NCBI GenBank assembly: GCA_026004195.1
Contig: BPIQ01000001.1
Span: 525,871-589,870, forward strand
Source: Candidatus Binatia bacterium
Lineage (GTDB): Bacteria; Desulfobacterota; Binatia; HRBIN30; BPIQ01
DNA: 64,000 nucleotides
Reading direction: 5' to 3'
The position numbers were made by a program, and so were the translations under genes. This document shows, piece after piece, positions 44,645 through 53,330 of this stretch; the first letter of the stretch is position 1, and every line of letters begins with the position of its first letter. The notes beneath the pieces are model-generated. The model ran no database searches. It worked only from the letters and a program-made list of their open reading frames with translations, and had not been told where the DNA came from.

Positions 44645-47186
44645 TCCGCGTTTTCGTCTCGTGCTCCTCCTTCTGGCCGCCCTCGGTGCGGCCCTCGGCC
44701 TCCGGGCCGAGCCCTGGAGCCGCGACTTTCTCGCCTGCTGGGCCCTCGCGTTCGCGACCTTCGGCGCTCTTCTTGCGACGGACCCGGGACCGGAACTCCC
44801 GGGAAAGGAAAACCCGCCTCTCCCCGGCGAGTGGCTCCTCGCCGCTCTCGTCCTGGCCTCGGGCGTTTTCTTTCGCGTCTTCCGCCTCGACCTGATCCCT
44901 TCGGGCCTCAACCACGACGCCGCCTGGAACGGCCTCTACGCGCTTCGCATTCTGCGCGGGGAGCCTTACACGCCCTACGTCGCGGAAGCGTGGGGGCGGG
45001 AGACGCTGATGCATTACATCCAGGCAGCGTTTCTCTACTTCACCGGGCCGAGTCTCTGGGGAGTCGTCTTCGCGGCCGTTTTCGTCGGCGTCGTCCTCCT
45101 GCCCTTCGAGTACCTCTGGCTCCGGGAGATGTTCGGCACGAGGGCCGCGCTCGTCGGAACGTTCCTTCTCGGCACCTCGGGCTGGCACATCGTGCTGAGT
45201 CGGGTCGGATGGCGGGCGATCACGCTTCCGACGGTGGCGGCCATGGCGTGCTTCTTTTTCTGGCACGCGCTCGAGCGGCGGAAACTCGCGAGCTACGCGC
45301 TCGCCGGCGCCGCCGTCGCAGGGACGGTGTACACCTACAACGCGGGACGCATTTTTCCGCCGTTTTTCGCCCTTTTCTGCCTTTTCCTCCTCGCGCGGAA
45401 AAAGACCCGCAGGACCCACGGACGGGGCCTTGCGGTCCTCGGCGTGGCGTTCGCCCTTTTCGTCTTCCCCATGGCGCACTACGCAGCCACGCACTGGATC
45501 CAGTGGCAGGGACGGGCCGTGGCGGCTTTCCACGAGCGAAAAGGTCTTTTCGAGAACCTGCGAGCTGCCCTCCTTCTCTACGGCTATTCGGGCAACGGAG
45601 ACGACTTTTTCGTCGAGGAGCCGCTCCTCGAGGCGCCGGCGGCCGCCGCTCTCGCCTTCGGCCTCCTCTGGTCGCTCCGGCGGCTCCGCGACCCTCGGGC
45701 GTCGTTCCTTCTCCTGGGCCTTTTCCTCTGCCACGTGCCGGGTGTGCTGAGTCGGCCGAACGGGAATCGGGCGATCGGCACGCTTCCTTTCGTCTACGCC
45801 TTCTGCGCCCTCGGCGTCGCGTACTTCGAGAAGGAAATCCGGCGAGCGTTCCCGCGGCTCCGGCCGCTCGCCCCGGCGCTCGTGCTCTCCTTTCTCGCGC
45901 TCTCCGCCGCAGCCACGTACGAGCAGTACTTCGGGCCGCGCCGGCGTGACATCTTCGGCTTCTACCCCGAAACGACCTCGCTGGGCCTTTACATGAAATC
46001 CATCTTGCCGCGCTACACGGTCTGGGTCGGCGGGGCGAACTTCCCCCGGGATACGCTCACCTTCCTCACGTACTCCGGGGAGGGCCACCCCGAGGAACGC
46101 CGCTACCGCTGGGTCGACGACGTGACGGCCCTTCCGCGGATGGAACTCCTGCCGGAACCCGGAAAGGGTGTCGCCGTGATCCTGCCGACCACGGGCCCCG
46201 GCGCTCTCGCCTTCGAGGAGCTCCGGGAACGATTTCCCGAACACGAGGTCGAAGAGCTCCGCTGCGCGGCGCTGGGGGACCGGGTTTTCGCGAAAGCGCT
46301 GCTGGTCCCCCGCGAAGCCGTCGAGAAACAGATCCTCCCGCCGGCCGCGCTCGAGAAGCGAGGAGATCGGCCACCCGTTCTCCTTGCCGCGGCGACGCGC
46401 GGCAGCGGGTGGGGCCAGTTCCTCGACCCGAAAAACGTGGCCGTGGGGCCGAACGGCGAGCTTTACGTGGCCGACACGGGAAACCACCGCGTGCAGAAAT
46501 TCTCCCCGGATCTTCTTCTCGAAAGGGTCTGGGGCAAGCAGGGGGCCGCGGACGGGCGCTTCCACGAGCCCAACGCACTCGCCGTGGACTCCCGCGGCCT
46601 CGTCCACGTCGTCGACACCTGGAACCAGCGCGTCCAGGTCTTCGACTCCGAAGGAAGGTTCCTGCGCGCCTACAAGAGACCGCGTGGATTTTTCGGACCC
46701 CGCGGCATCGCCATCGCGCAGGGCCGCGTCTACGTGACCGACGGCGGCAACAGCCTCGTCGTCGTCTTCGACGAGGAGGGGAAGTTCGTCTTCGAGTTCG
46801 GCGGCAAGGGGAGCGAGCCGGGAAAGCTCCTCCAGCCCGTCGGGATCGCCGTGACACCGTCGGAGAAGATCTGGGTCGTCGACAGCAGCAACAACCGCGT
46901 CCAGATCTTCGACCGGCACGGCAAGCCTCTCGCCGCGATTCCCGTGCCGGGCTGGCAGGGGGACGCCCTCAAGGAAGCGTATCTCGCCGCGGCGGGAGAC
47001 GACGCGGTGTTCCTCACGGACCCGGTGGGACGCAGGCTCCTGCGCATCGAGGAAAACGGCAGCGTCGAGGTCGTGCGTTCGGACCTCGAGGGACCGGCGG
47101 GGGTCGCCGTCCGGGGCGACGAGTGCTTCGTGACGCAACGAGGCCCGGCCCGCGTGGTTCGCTTCCGCTGCCGGGAAAAAGCGTGA
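44628..47186 (+). CDS. PMT-like GT-C protein with C-terminal NHL propeller
   Basis: 852 aa; overlaps the fusion gene by 17 nt. Residues ~1-460 are membrane-spanning with the first-loop Asp in SGLNHDAAWNGLYALR and HIVLSRVGWRAITLPT typical of PMT_2 proteins. Residues ~470-580 are a soluble domain, and ~590-852 are six NHL repeats (DPKNVAVGPNGELYVADTGN, VHVVDTWNQRVQVF). Blade 5 has the insert IPVPGWQGDALKEAY, matching the related proteins. The propeller should lie outside the cytoplasm and may bind the acceptor polymer or partner proteins. Confidence 0.88.
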   Translation: MQRVADPRFRLVLLLLAALGAALGLRAEPWSRDFLACWALAFATFGALLATDPGPELPGKENPPLPGEWLLAALVLASGVFFRVFRLDLIPSGLNHDAAWNGLYALRILRGEPYTPYVAEAWGRETLMHYIQAAFLYFTGPSLWGVVFAAVFVGVVLLPFEYLWLREMFGTRAALVGTFLLGTSGWHIVLSRVGWRAITLPTVAAMACFFFWHALERRKLASYALAGAAVAGTVYTYNAGRIFPPFFALFCLFLLARKKTRRTHGRGLAVLGVAFALFVFPMAHYAATHWIQWQGRAVAAFHERKGLFENLRAALLLYGYSGNGDDFFVEEPLLEAPAAAALAFGLLWSLRRLRDPRASFLLLGLFLCHVPGVLSRPNGNRAIGTLPFVYAFCALGVAYFEKEIRRAFPRLRPLAPALVLSFLALSAAATYEQYFGPRRRDIFGFYPETTSLGLYMKSILPRYTVWVGGANFPRDTLTFLTYSGEGHPEERRYRWVDDVTALPRMELLPEPGKGVAVILPTTGPGALAFEELRERFPEHEVEELRCAALGDRVFAKALLVPREAVEKQILPPAALEKRGDRPPVLLAAATRGSGWGQFLDPKNVAVGPNGELYVADTGNHRVQKFSPDLLLERVWGKQGAADGRFHEPNALAVDSRGLVHVVDTWNQRVQVFDSEGRFLRAYKRPRGFFGPRGIAIAQGRVYVTDGGNSLVVVFDEEGKFVFEFGGKGSEPGKLLQPVGIAVTPSEKIWVVDSSNNRVQIFDRHGKPLAAIPVPGWQGDALKEAYLAAAGDDAVFLTDPVGRRLLRIEENGSVEVVRSDLEGPAGVAVRGDECFVTQRGPARVVRFRCREKA

Positions 47187-47196
47187 GGTGGGCAAG

Positions 47197-49653
47197 GTGA
47201 AGGCTTTCCGCATCCTCCGACGCCTTCTCGGGTTTCTCGCCCTCGGAGGTGCCGCTTACGCGCAGTACGGAATCCGGGTTTCTCCGGCCGACTCCGGGGC
47301 GACGGCGCTGTTTCTCTTGTGCGCGGCTCTCGCGGCTCTCGCCTTCGGTTTCGAGGGCGAGACCCGGGAAAAGCTGCCTTCTTTTCCCGACCGGTCTCGC
47401 ACCCGTGCGGCGCTGGCCGGTATTCTCGTGGCGCTCGGTTTTCTCGCGCTCGGCACGGGTGCCGCGCTGCTCTCGCTCGACTGGCGCAGGTGGTTTTTCG
47501 CGGGCTGGGCTCTCTACCTCGCCGCCGCGCTCGTCTCGTCCTCGGGCCTCGGGCTCCTCGACCCGCCGAAGACCGGGGAGCGCCGCTGGACGAGAAGCGA
47601 GGCTTTTCTTCTCCTCGGTATTTTCGCGCTCGGCACCTGGCTTCGCTTCCACCGGTACGCGGAGTTCCCCCCGCCCTACTCCGCGCACGCGGTCGAGGAA
47701 CCGCAGACGGGAATGGGCGGCTACAACATCCTGGTCTTCGGGACGCGCCCCTGGGAGTTCTTCCTGGACCACTGGGCCGCAGCGGCCGCCCTAGCTTTCG
47801 CCGAAAAGCCGAACTTCACGGTCCTGCGCGTCCCCTTCACGATCGCGAGCGCACTCACGATCCTGCCGCTGCACGTCCTGCTGCGACAGGTCGTCGGCAC
47901 CCCGGCGGCACTGGCCGGCACGTTCTTTTTCGCCGTCTCGAGCTGGAACGTCATCTACAGCCGCTGCGCCCACAACATTTTTCTCCCGAACCTTCTCGTC
48001 GTCACGGCCTTCGCCCTCGCGCTCTACTTCCGGCGGACCTACCGGCTTCGGGCCGTTCCCTGGCTCGCGCTCCTTTCCGGGTACACGCTCTACGCCTACG
48101 CCGGCTACCGGGGGACGAGTCTTTTCGTTTTTCTCTTTCTCGCGGGAGGCGCGCTTTCCGACCTGCGAAAGCTCGGCCTCCGGGCGGGGCGGAGCATTCT
48201 GCGACGTGATTTGGCGGCACTTACCGTCTTTCTCGTCTTCGTCCTCGGCGTCGCGGCCCCTCTCGTCCCGATCAACCGCTCGAACCCCGCACAGCCGCTC
48301 TACTACTTCGAAGCCGCCCGCCGCTCGCTCGCGAACCGCGAGTACTACACGAGCGACCCCCGGGCGTTCGTGGCCCAGAGGGTGCGGCGCATCCGTGAGA
48401 CGGCTGCCATTTTCCTCCACCGGGGCGACGACTCGCCTACCTTCAACGCTCCGAACGAACCCATGGTGGACCCCGTGACGGGGGTCTTTTTCGTGCCCGG
48501 GCTTTTCGTCGCGCTTTTTTTCGTGCGCCGGCGCTTTCACGCCTTCCTCCTCTTTCTTTTCGTGGCGCTGCTTCTCGGCGGAGCCGTCTTCGTCCAGAAC
48601 CTCGACGTCCGCCGCCTCCAGGGGGTCACGCCCTTCGTCGCGGCTCTGGCCGCCCTTTTTCTCGACCGGGTGGACGGGGCGTTGCGCAGCCTTCCGCGAA
48701 GCGCCCGGAGCGCGGCCTATCTTCTTTTTCTCCCCGTCGCTGCCTTCTCCCTCTTCTGGAACTACGACGTCCACTTCCGGAAGATGGCCCGCGACCCCCG
48801 CGTGCGGGCGGCGTTCCAGAACCGCTACACGGTGCTCGTCCGCTACGGCCACACGGAGGGAGCGGGCCGGGAAATCCTGCTTCTCTCCGAAGTGCGGAAC
48901 TTTTTCACGCCTTCGGACTACTGGTGGCTCGTACGCGACCACATTCCCGGACGGAACCTCGCGGACGTGACGGAACTTCTCGCGCCCGGAGCGTTGCGTT
49001 CCCGGAGCGGAAAACCGGTCTCCGTCGTCGTCCAGGACCCCTTCGAGCGCAAGGCCGTGGCCGAGCTTCTGCGGGCTGCTTATCCCGGCACCGTTTGCCG
49101 GGAGATCACCGACCCGGACAACGCCCACCTCGTTCTCACGGCGTGCGACCTGCCCTCCGATCTGGTCGCGCCGCGCGTCGAGCCTCGGCTCCGGGCCCGC
49201 TACTGGGTCGACGGCCGCGGAGAGGGCCCGCCCGCTCTCGAGAGGCTCGAGCCCATGATCGCCTTCGCGGGCACGCCGCCTCTCTGCTACTCGGGGCCGA
49301 GGCCGGGGGAAAGCGAGAACTGTCTCGCGGAGTGGGAAGGAGAGATCGAAGTTCCCGAACCCTCGCAGTTCGCCCTGGCGCTGCGGGCCGGACGGCTCCT
49401 CGAGGCTTGGGCCGACGGCGAGCGGCTCTGGGTTCGCGGAAGGATCTTTTCTCTTCCGGCCGGCCGGCACCGCGTCGTTCTGCGGGCGGAATTCCCCCGG
49501 GGCGGAGAAAACGGTGCGCAACTTCTCCGGCTACGCATGCCGGAGAACGAGGTCGTCGAGTTCTACGGGGTGGCGGGCCCTGCTTTTCCGGGTGGGCTCG
49601 AGGGAGAAACCGAAGGCGCCTACCATGCGGCCCGCGCGCACCGCCCGGGTTGA
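47197..49653 (+). CDS. GT-C-like membrane protein with C-terminal beta-sandwich-like domain
   Basis: 818 aa from GTG 47197, chosen because GAGG lies eight bases before it; GTG 47188 is alternative. Many helices to ~520, with SRCAHNIFLPNLLVVT and YTLYAYAGYRGTS typical of PMT_2-like proteins; the first loop has EEPQTGMGGYNIL. The exported C-terminus (~660-790) contains RARYWVDG, EWEGEIEVPEPSQFALALRA and LPAGRHRVVLRAEF, a PA14/carbohydrate-binding-like pattern. It lacks NHL repeats, unlike the two genes before it. Confidence 0.83.
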   Translation: MKAFRILRRLLGFLALGGAAYAQYGIRVSPADSGATALFLLCAALAALAFGFEGETREKLPSFPDRSRTRAALAGILVALGFLALGTGAALLSLDWRRWFFAGWALYLAAALVSSSGLGLLDPPKTGERRWTRSEAFLLLGIFALGTWLRFHRYAEFPPPYSAHAVEEPQTGMGGYNILVFGTRPWEFFLDHWAAAAALAFAEKPNFTVLRVPFTIASALTILPLHVLLRQVVGTPAALAGTFFFAVSSWNVIYSRCAHNIFLPNLLVVTAFALALYFRRTYRLRAVPWLALLSGYTLYAYAGYRGTSLFVFLFLAGGALSDLRKLGLRAGRSILRRDLAALTVFLVFVLGVAAPLVPINRSNPAQPLYYFEAARRSLANREYYTSDPRAFVAQRVRRIRETAAIFLHRGDDSPTFNAPNEPMVDPVTGVFFVPGLFVALFFVRRRFHAFLLFLFVALLLGGAVFVQNLDVRRLQGVTPFVAALAALFLDRVDGALRSLPRSARSAAYLLFLPVAAFSLFWNYDVHFRKMARDPRVRAAFQNRYTVLVRYGHTEGAGREILLLSEVRNFFTPSDYWWLVRDHIPGRNLADVTELLAPGALRSRSGKPVSVVVQDPFERKAVAELLRAAYPGTVCREITDPDNAHLVLTACDLPSDLVAPRVEPRLRARYWVDGRGEGPPALERLEPMIAFAGTPPLCYSGPRPGESENCLAEWEGEIEVPEPSQFALALRAGRLLEAWADGERLWVRGRIFSLPAGRHRVVLRAEFPRGGENGAQLLRLRMPENEVVEFYGVAGPAFPGGLEGETEGAYHAARAHRPG

Positions 49654-49716
49654 CGCCACGGGGGCACCGTGTTTCGTTCGCACCTTTGGACCGACTCTTA
49701 CCGGGAGGTGTCTTGC

Positions 49717-50781
49717 GTGCAGACTAACGTTTTCGTGTCGCTGGCAATTACCCTGTTTTTGGCGCTTCCCGCTCCGTCGTCGGCCCGGCTACGCCTCTTC
49801 GTGCCCAACTCCGGGGACGACACAGTGTCCGTCATCGACGGAGACGAGGACCGCGAAGTCGCGGTTCTCGAAGTGGGCGCCATGCCGCAGGCCGTGGCCC
49901 TCCGCCCCGACCCGCCACTTCTCGCCGTCGCGAACTCGAGAGGAAATTCCGTGACCCTCGTCGATCCGGTCGAGTTGCGAGTACTCGGCGACCCGATTCC
50001 CGCTGGACGCTTCCCGGTCCATCTCACCTTCTCGGCAGACGGCCGTTTTCTTTTCTCTTCGGCCTACGACGACGACGCCGTCCACGTCATCGACGTGGTA
50101 GCGCGCACTCTCTCCGGCGATCCGATTCGCCTGCCCGCCCGCGCGAGACGCCTTCTGCTGACCCCTCGGAACGAGCTGCTCGCCCTCGTCTATGCCGAAA
50201 ACGGGGTTCTCGCTCTTCTCGACCTCGAAAAACGCGTCGTGGCGAAAACCGTCGGGGTCGGCAAGGCCCCCACGGACCTCGTTCTCGCACCGGACGGAAA
50301 GCACATCTGGGTCGCCGCTTTCCAGAGCGACACTCTGAGCCTGGTCGACCTAGAGACGTTCCGGGTCCGAAAGACCTTCGACGCGAGCGTCGGCAACGGC
50401 CTCGTGCTCGACCCGTTCCGTCACCTGCTCTACTCCATCGATACGTTCGAAAATCGTGTGTGGGTCTTCGACTACGAAAAGGGAGAGCATGCGGGGGACA
50501 TTCCGGTGGGCGAGGACCCCGTGTACAGCGCGATGACCCCCGACGGGAGATACCTTTACGTCGTCAACAGCACGGACGGAAACCTGACCAAGGTCGACCT
50601 CGAGAGCCGAAAATTCCTCCGCAGGATCGCCGTCGGTACGGAGCCCATCGGGATTGTCGTCTTCGAACTTCCGCGAGCGCCGTACAGGGGAATTCTGACG
50701 GCCTTGGCCGCCGCGGTGGTAATACTCTTTCTTTTCGGCGTCGGCCTCCGAGGTGTCCGAAAGCGGAAGAAGAGGCACTGA
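49717..50781 (+). CDS. YVTN-type beta-propeller, membrane-anchored
   Basis: 354 aa. GTG 49717 is chosen because GGGAGGTG ends six bases before it. Signal peptide (VSLAITLFLALPAPSSA) then about seven propeller blades with recurrent VSVIDGDEDREVAVLEVG, VTLVDP, YVVNSTDGNLTKVDLES and IPVGEDPVYS patterns, a C-terminal membrane helix (about 318-340) and a basic tail RKRKKRH. The propeller faces the periplasm or exterior. It closes the plus-strand glycosylation run and may interact with the NHL proteins. Confidence 0.85.
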   Translation: MQTNVFVSLAITLFLALPAPSSARLRLFVPNSGDDTVSVIDGDEDREVAVLEVGAMPQAVALRPDPPLLAVANSRGNSVTLVDPVELRVLGDPIPAGRFPVHLTFSADGRFLFSSAYDDDAVHVIDVVARTLSGDPIRLPARARRLLLTPRNELLALVYAENGVLALLDLEKRVVAKTVGVGKAPTDLVLAPDGKHIWVAAFQSDTLSLVDLETFRVRKTFDASVGNGLVLDPFRHLLYSIDTFENRVWVFDYEKGEHAGDIPVGEDPVYSAMTPDGRYLYVVNSTDGNLTKVDLESRKFLRRIAVGTEPIGIVVFELPRAPYRGILTALAAAVVILFLFGVGLRGVRKRKKRH

Positions 50782-50815
50782 GCCCGGCGAGAAGCGGAAC
50801 CGAGCGATTTTCGGG

Positions 50816-50850
50816 AAAAAAAAGAAGGGCAGGGAAAAACCCCTGCCCTT
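50816..50850 (-). terminator. Rho-independent terminator for the Cys-rich secreted protein gene
   Basis: Stem AAGGGCAGGG (50825-50834) pairs with CCCTGCCCTT (50841-50850); on the minus strand it is followed by eight U (50816-50823). It may also stop plus-strand transcripts weakly. Confidence 0.8.
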
Positions 50851-50878
50851 CTCTTGACGGCCGCGAAAAACGTCGGTC

Positions 50879-51787
50879 TCAGAGACCTTGTGTGACCGTA
50901 CCCATTTCGGCCAGTAGATCCTGATCGACCGTAGTGCAGTCGGGGTTGTCCGGCGTAAAGCCGCCCGCCACGACGGAACCCTCGAAACAGCAAGCCTTGA
51001 GGGTGTTACCGAAAATGGTTTTCGAGCTGATGGTCGGGCCGTCGGCCACACGGACGTGTCGGACCTCCGTCACCTTGTCCACGTCCGGACAGGGATCACC
51101 CGAGCCCGTCGTGATCCCGAGCACGCCCTTGCAGTTCCCCTTCTTGCAGTCGATCCGTTCGACCTGACTCACGGAGTAGTTGGTTTTGCCATGGATGGCG
51201 ACACTACCCGCGAAGCAGGTCTTGGGGGTGCTGTTGCCGTCCTTGTCGATGTCCTCGTCCATGATCGTGCTCAGAACCTCGATCTGTGCACAAAGCTGGC
51301 TGGGGACCGCGGCGTCGTCGTTGAAACCGTCGTCGTCCGAATCGTTCGTCCTTTCGGGAAGAAGAGCACCGTCGACGGTACACGTATCCTTCGGGTCCAC
51401 AGGACAGCTATCGTCCGCAGGATCCGGCGGGGTCTCCTGACCGTCCGCGTCGGTGCAAGGAACTCCCGTTTTGCTGCAGAGACTCTGTCCGATCCCGCAA
51501 CGGACCTTGCCCATCTTGATCTGCGGGTCCTTCCCGACGATCGTTTTGAACTTCCCCTTCTCGAAAATGCAGTTGTTCCCGAAGCTGTCGTTAGCATCCG
51601 AGGTCTTTTTCTCCGCGTCGGCAAGTAGCGTGGTCACCTCGGGGTCCGAGTGCTCGTAGGCCGGGACGAGGTCGCCGAGCACTTTTTTCGACTTGAGCTT
51701 GAAGGGGATTCCTTCGGCCCCGGACAGCCCCGAGCCGAGGCTCCAGGCCAGTGCCGTTCCAAGCAGCAGCCATGTCGTTTTTCGCAT
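50879..51787 (-). CDS. Secreted Cys-rich acidic protein
   Basis: 302 aa; the ATG has GGAGGT eight bases upstream. Signal peptide (MRKTTWLLLGTALAWSLGSG) precedes a mature part with about 16 Cys and Asp-rich calcium-type loops (NDSDDDGFNDD, DEDIDKDGNS). Small segments like GQSLCSKTGVPCTDADGQ and DSCPVDPKDTC suggest thrombospondin-type-3-like calcium loops. It is not related to a family I can name. It has its own promoter and terminator inside the glycosylation cluster. Confidence 0.75.
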   Translation of the reverse strand: MRKTTWLLLGTALAWSLGSGLSGAEGIPFKLKSKKVLGDLVPAYEHSDPEVTTLLADAEKKTSDANDSFGNNCIFEKGKFKTIVGKDPQIKMGKVRCGIGQSLCSKTGVPCTDADGQETPPDPADDSCPVDPKDTCTVDGALLPERTNDSDDDGFNDDAAVPSQLCAQIEVLSTIMDEDIDKDGNSTPKTCFAGSVAIHGKTNYSVSQVERIDCKKGNCKGVLGITTGSGDPCPDVDKVTEVRHVRVADGPTISSKTIFGNTLKACCFEGSVVAGGFTPDNPDCTTVDQDLLAEMGTVTQGL

Positions 51788-51845
51788 AACCCTTACCTCC
51801 TTCGAAAGAGATTTCTTCTGGGCTTTTCCCCCTTGCCTTCGTATC

Positions 51846-51875
51846 CCCATAACTCGGTCGATTGATTCATGTCAA
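51846..51875 (-). promoter_or_regulatory. Promoter of the Cys-rich secreted protein gene
   Basis: Minus strand: consensus TTGACA (51870-51875), 18-nt spacer, TATGGG (51846-51851); start predicted near 51839, ~52 nt before the ATG. Confidence 0.55.
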
Positions 51876-51917
51876 GCGAGAATTTCACGCCGCCCGTAAC
51901 CCCTCCCGCCCCCTACT

Positions 51918-52929
51918 TCAGTCGTCCAGGACCCCCACGCTCGCCACGTCGCCACCGCCAAGGTCCTGCGGCACCTGATCTTCACCTAGAACTGGAAGGA
52001 CCAGCACTCCGGCGGAATCCGAGTCGGTCCAGGTGTCGCACGAAAACGGCACGCCCGTCCTCTGCACCTGCAACACCCCGCCGGTGATCCCCGTCGACGA
52101 AGGATGGGGCTCTTCGATGCGTGCCGTGGCGGTTGCCGTGGTGAACGGCGTCAGCACGGCCGGCACGGAGGAAAAATCCACGGTGTCACACTGCGCCACG
52201 GCATTCGCGGGGTTGAAGTCGGGAGGCACGGGCGGCACGTTCACGACCGCCACCATCGCCGTAAAGGAAGCCGACCCGGGCCCCACGGGAGCACCCAGTC
52301 CCGTCTCGGCCACCGGCGTCTCACCAGGACCACTCCCGTTGCTATCGAGCGTGAGGCGAACCCCGTGGGGCGTCCCTCCGTCGCAGTCGATCGTCCCCGA
52401 ACTACCGGCTGCAAAAATACGGATACACACAGCGCTGTTGTCGAGGACAGCCCAGCCGATCGTGGTGTCCTCGGCCACGGAGATCGGTGCCACACCGTCC
52501 GGCCCAGGATCGCCGGCCACCAGCCGGATTTCTCCTACGAAAGGATTCTGGCTCACGTCGATCGGCACCACGGAAGTAAAAAAACCGCTCTGGGACGGCT
52601 TCGGAGCAATCGTGAAGACCCTGACACCGAGACCCCCCCCCGGCGTCGGGGTGGGCGGAGCCACGACCTGGGGGCACGTGGCGGCATCGGACAGAAAAGA
52701 ATCCACCGTGGCTCCGAGGTCGATCGAGTCCACGGTGCCGCTTCCGTCCTGATCGCAGTTCGGACACGTCGAGAGCGGCGCCGTCCCTGCGGCGATGTTG
52801 ATGCAGGTCTGGACCTCGGTGATCCGTACGACGTCGTCCTCGTTGCAGTCCCCGACGCACACGGCAAGCGCCGGTTTCCGCAAAAAGAAACGAGGCTGCG
52901 AGAGCCAGGACGGCCAGCGCTTTCGTCAC
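51918..52929 (-). CDS. Exported dockerin-like protein with apparent N-terminal frameshift
   Basis: The GTG at 52929 has GGGAG upstream and opens a good signal peptide (TKALAVLALAASFLFAETGA), but that frame then leaves the protein. The rest continues in the +1 frame from about 52866 as AVCVGDCNEDDVVRITEVQ. The 1012-nt span is one base over a multiple of three; dropping one T in GCTTGCC (near 52860) rejoins signal and mature parts. A short TTG start at 52883 (321 aa) would lose the signal. The mature part has two dockerin-like EF loops (DCNEDDVVRITE, DQDGSGTVDSID), then a ~220-aa domain shared with the protein at 53331-54468 (VAEDTTIGWAVLDN, TIDCDGG). Sequencing error or a real lesion cannot be told apart. 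Confidence 0.7.
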
Positions 52930-52965
52930 GACGTCTCCCTTTTACGAGCCTTCGGGTCTCTGGGT

Positions 52966-52995
52966 TTGATACACCCGCGAGAAAGTCGCTGTCAA
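52966..52995 (-). promoter_or_regulatory. Promoter of the dockerin-like gene
   Basis: Minus strand: TTGACA (52990-52995), 18-nt spacer, TATCAA (52966-52971); start near 52959, ~30 nt before the GTG at 52929. Confidence 0.6.
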
Positions 52996-53270
52996 TGAAG
53001 AATTGGGGCCGTCCGGAGTCCCGGTTCAAGGGAAGTACGACCTGGAAGGCCCTCTTGTGGTCACAGCGGCCGTCTGGCGCGAGCAGCGCGAGGAGCTCGG
53101 ACTGCTACCCGAGCGGGCGTGGTGTGACCGCAAGAGCGCGAGCGCCGACCGGCGCCTGCCCCCGTAGCTCGCCTCCCCTGCCCGGCCAGTCCCACGGAAA
53201 CACTCACGAGGCGCCTTCGACCGCCCCGCTAGACGGGCCTCGGCTCGCAGAATCCAGCTCGCCGGAGTCG
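52996..53270 (+). other. Non-coding stretch with no recognisable feature
   Basis: Between the dockerin-like promoter and the terminator at 53271-53303. No credible reading frame, RNA gene or repeat was seen. GC is somewhat lower than in the coding neighbourhood. Confidence 0.5.
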
Positions 53271-53303
53271 AAAAAAAAGGGTGGGGGTTCGAGACCCCCA
53301 CCC
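53271..53303 (-). terminator. Rho-independent terminator of the lipoprotein/GT-C operon
   Basis: Stem GGGTGGGGGT (53279-53288) pairs with ACCCCCACCC (53294-53303), five-base loop; eight U follow on the minus strand (53271-53278). Confidence 0.85.
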
Positions 53304-53330
53304 CAGAACAAGAACGCCGCCGGGCGAGCC

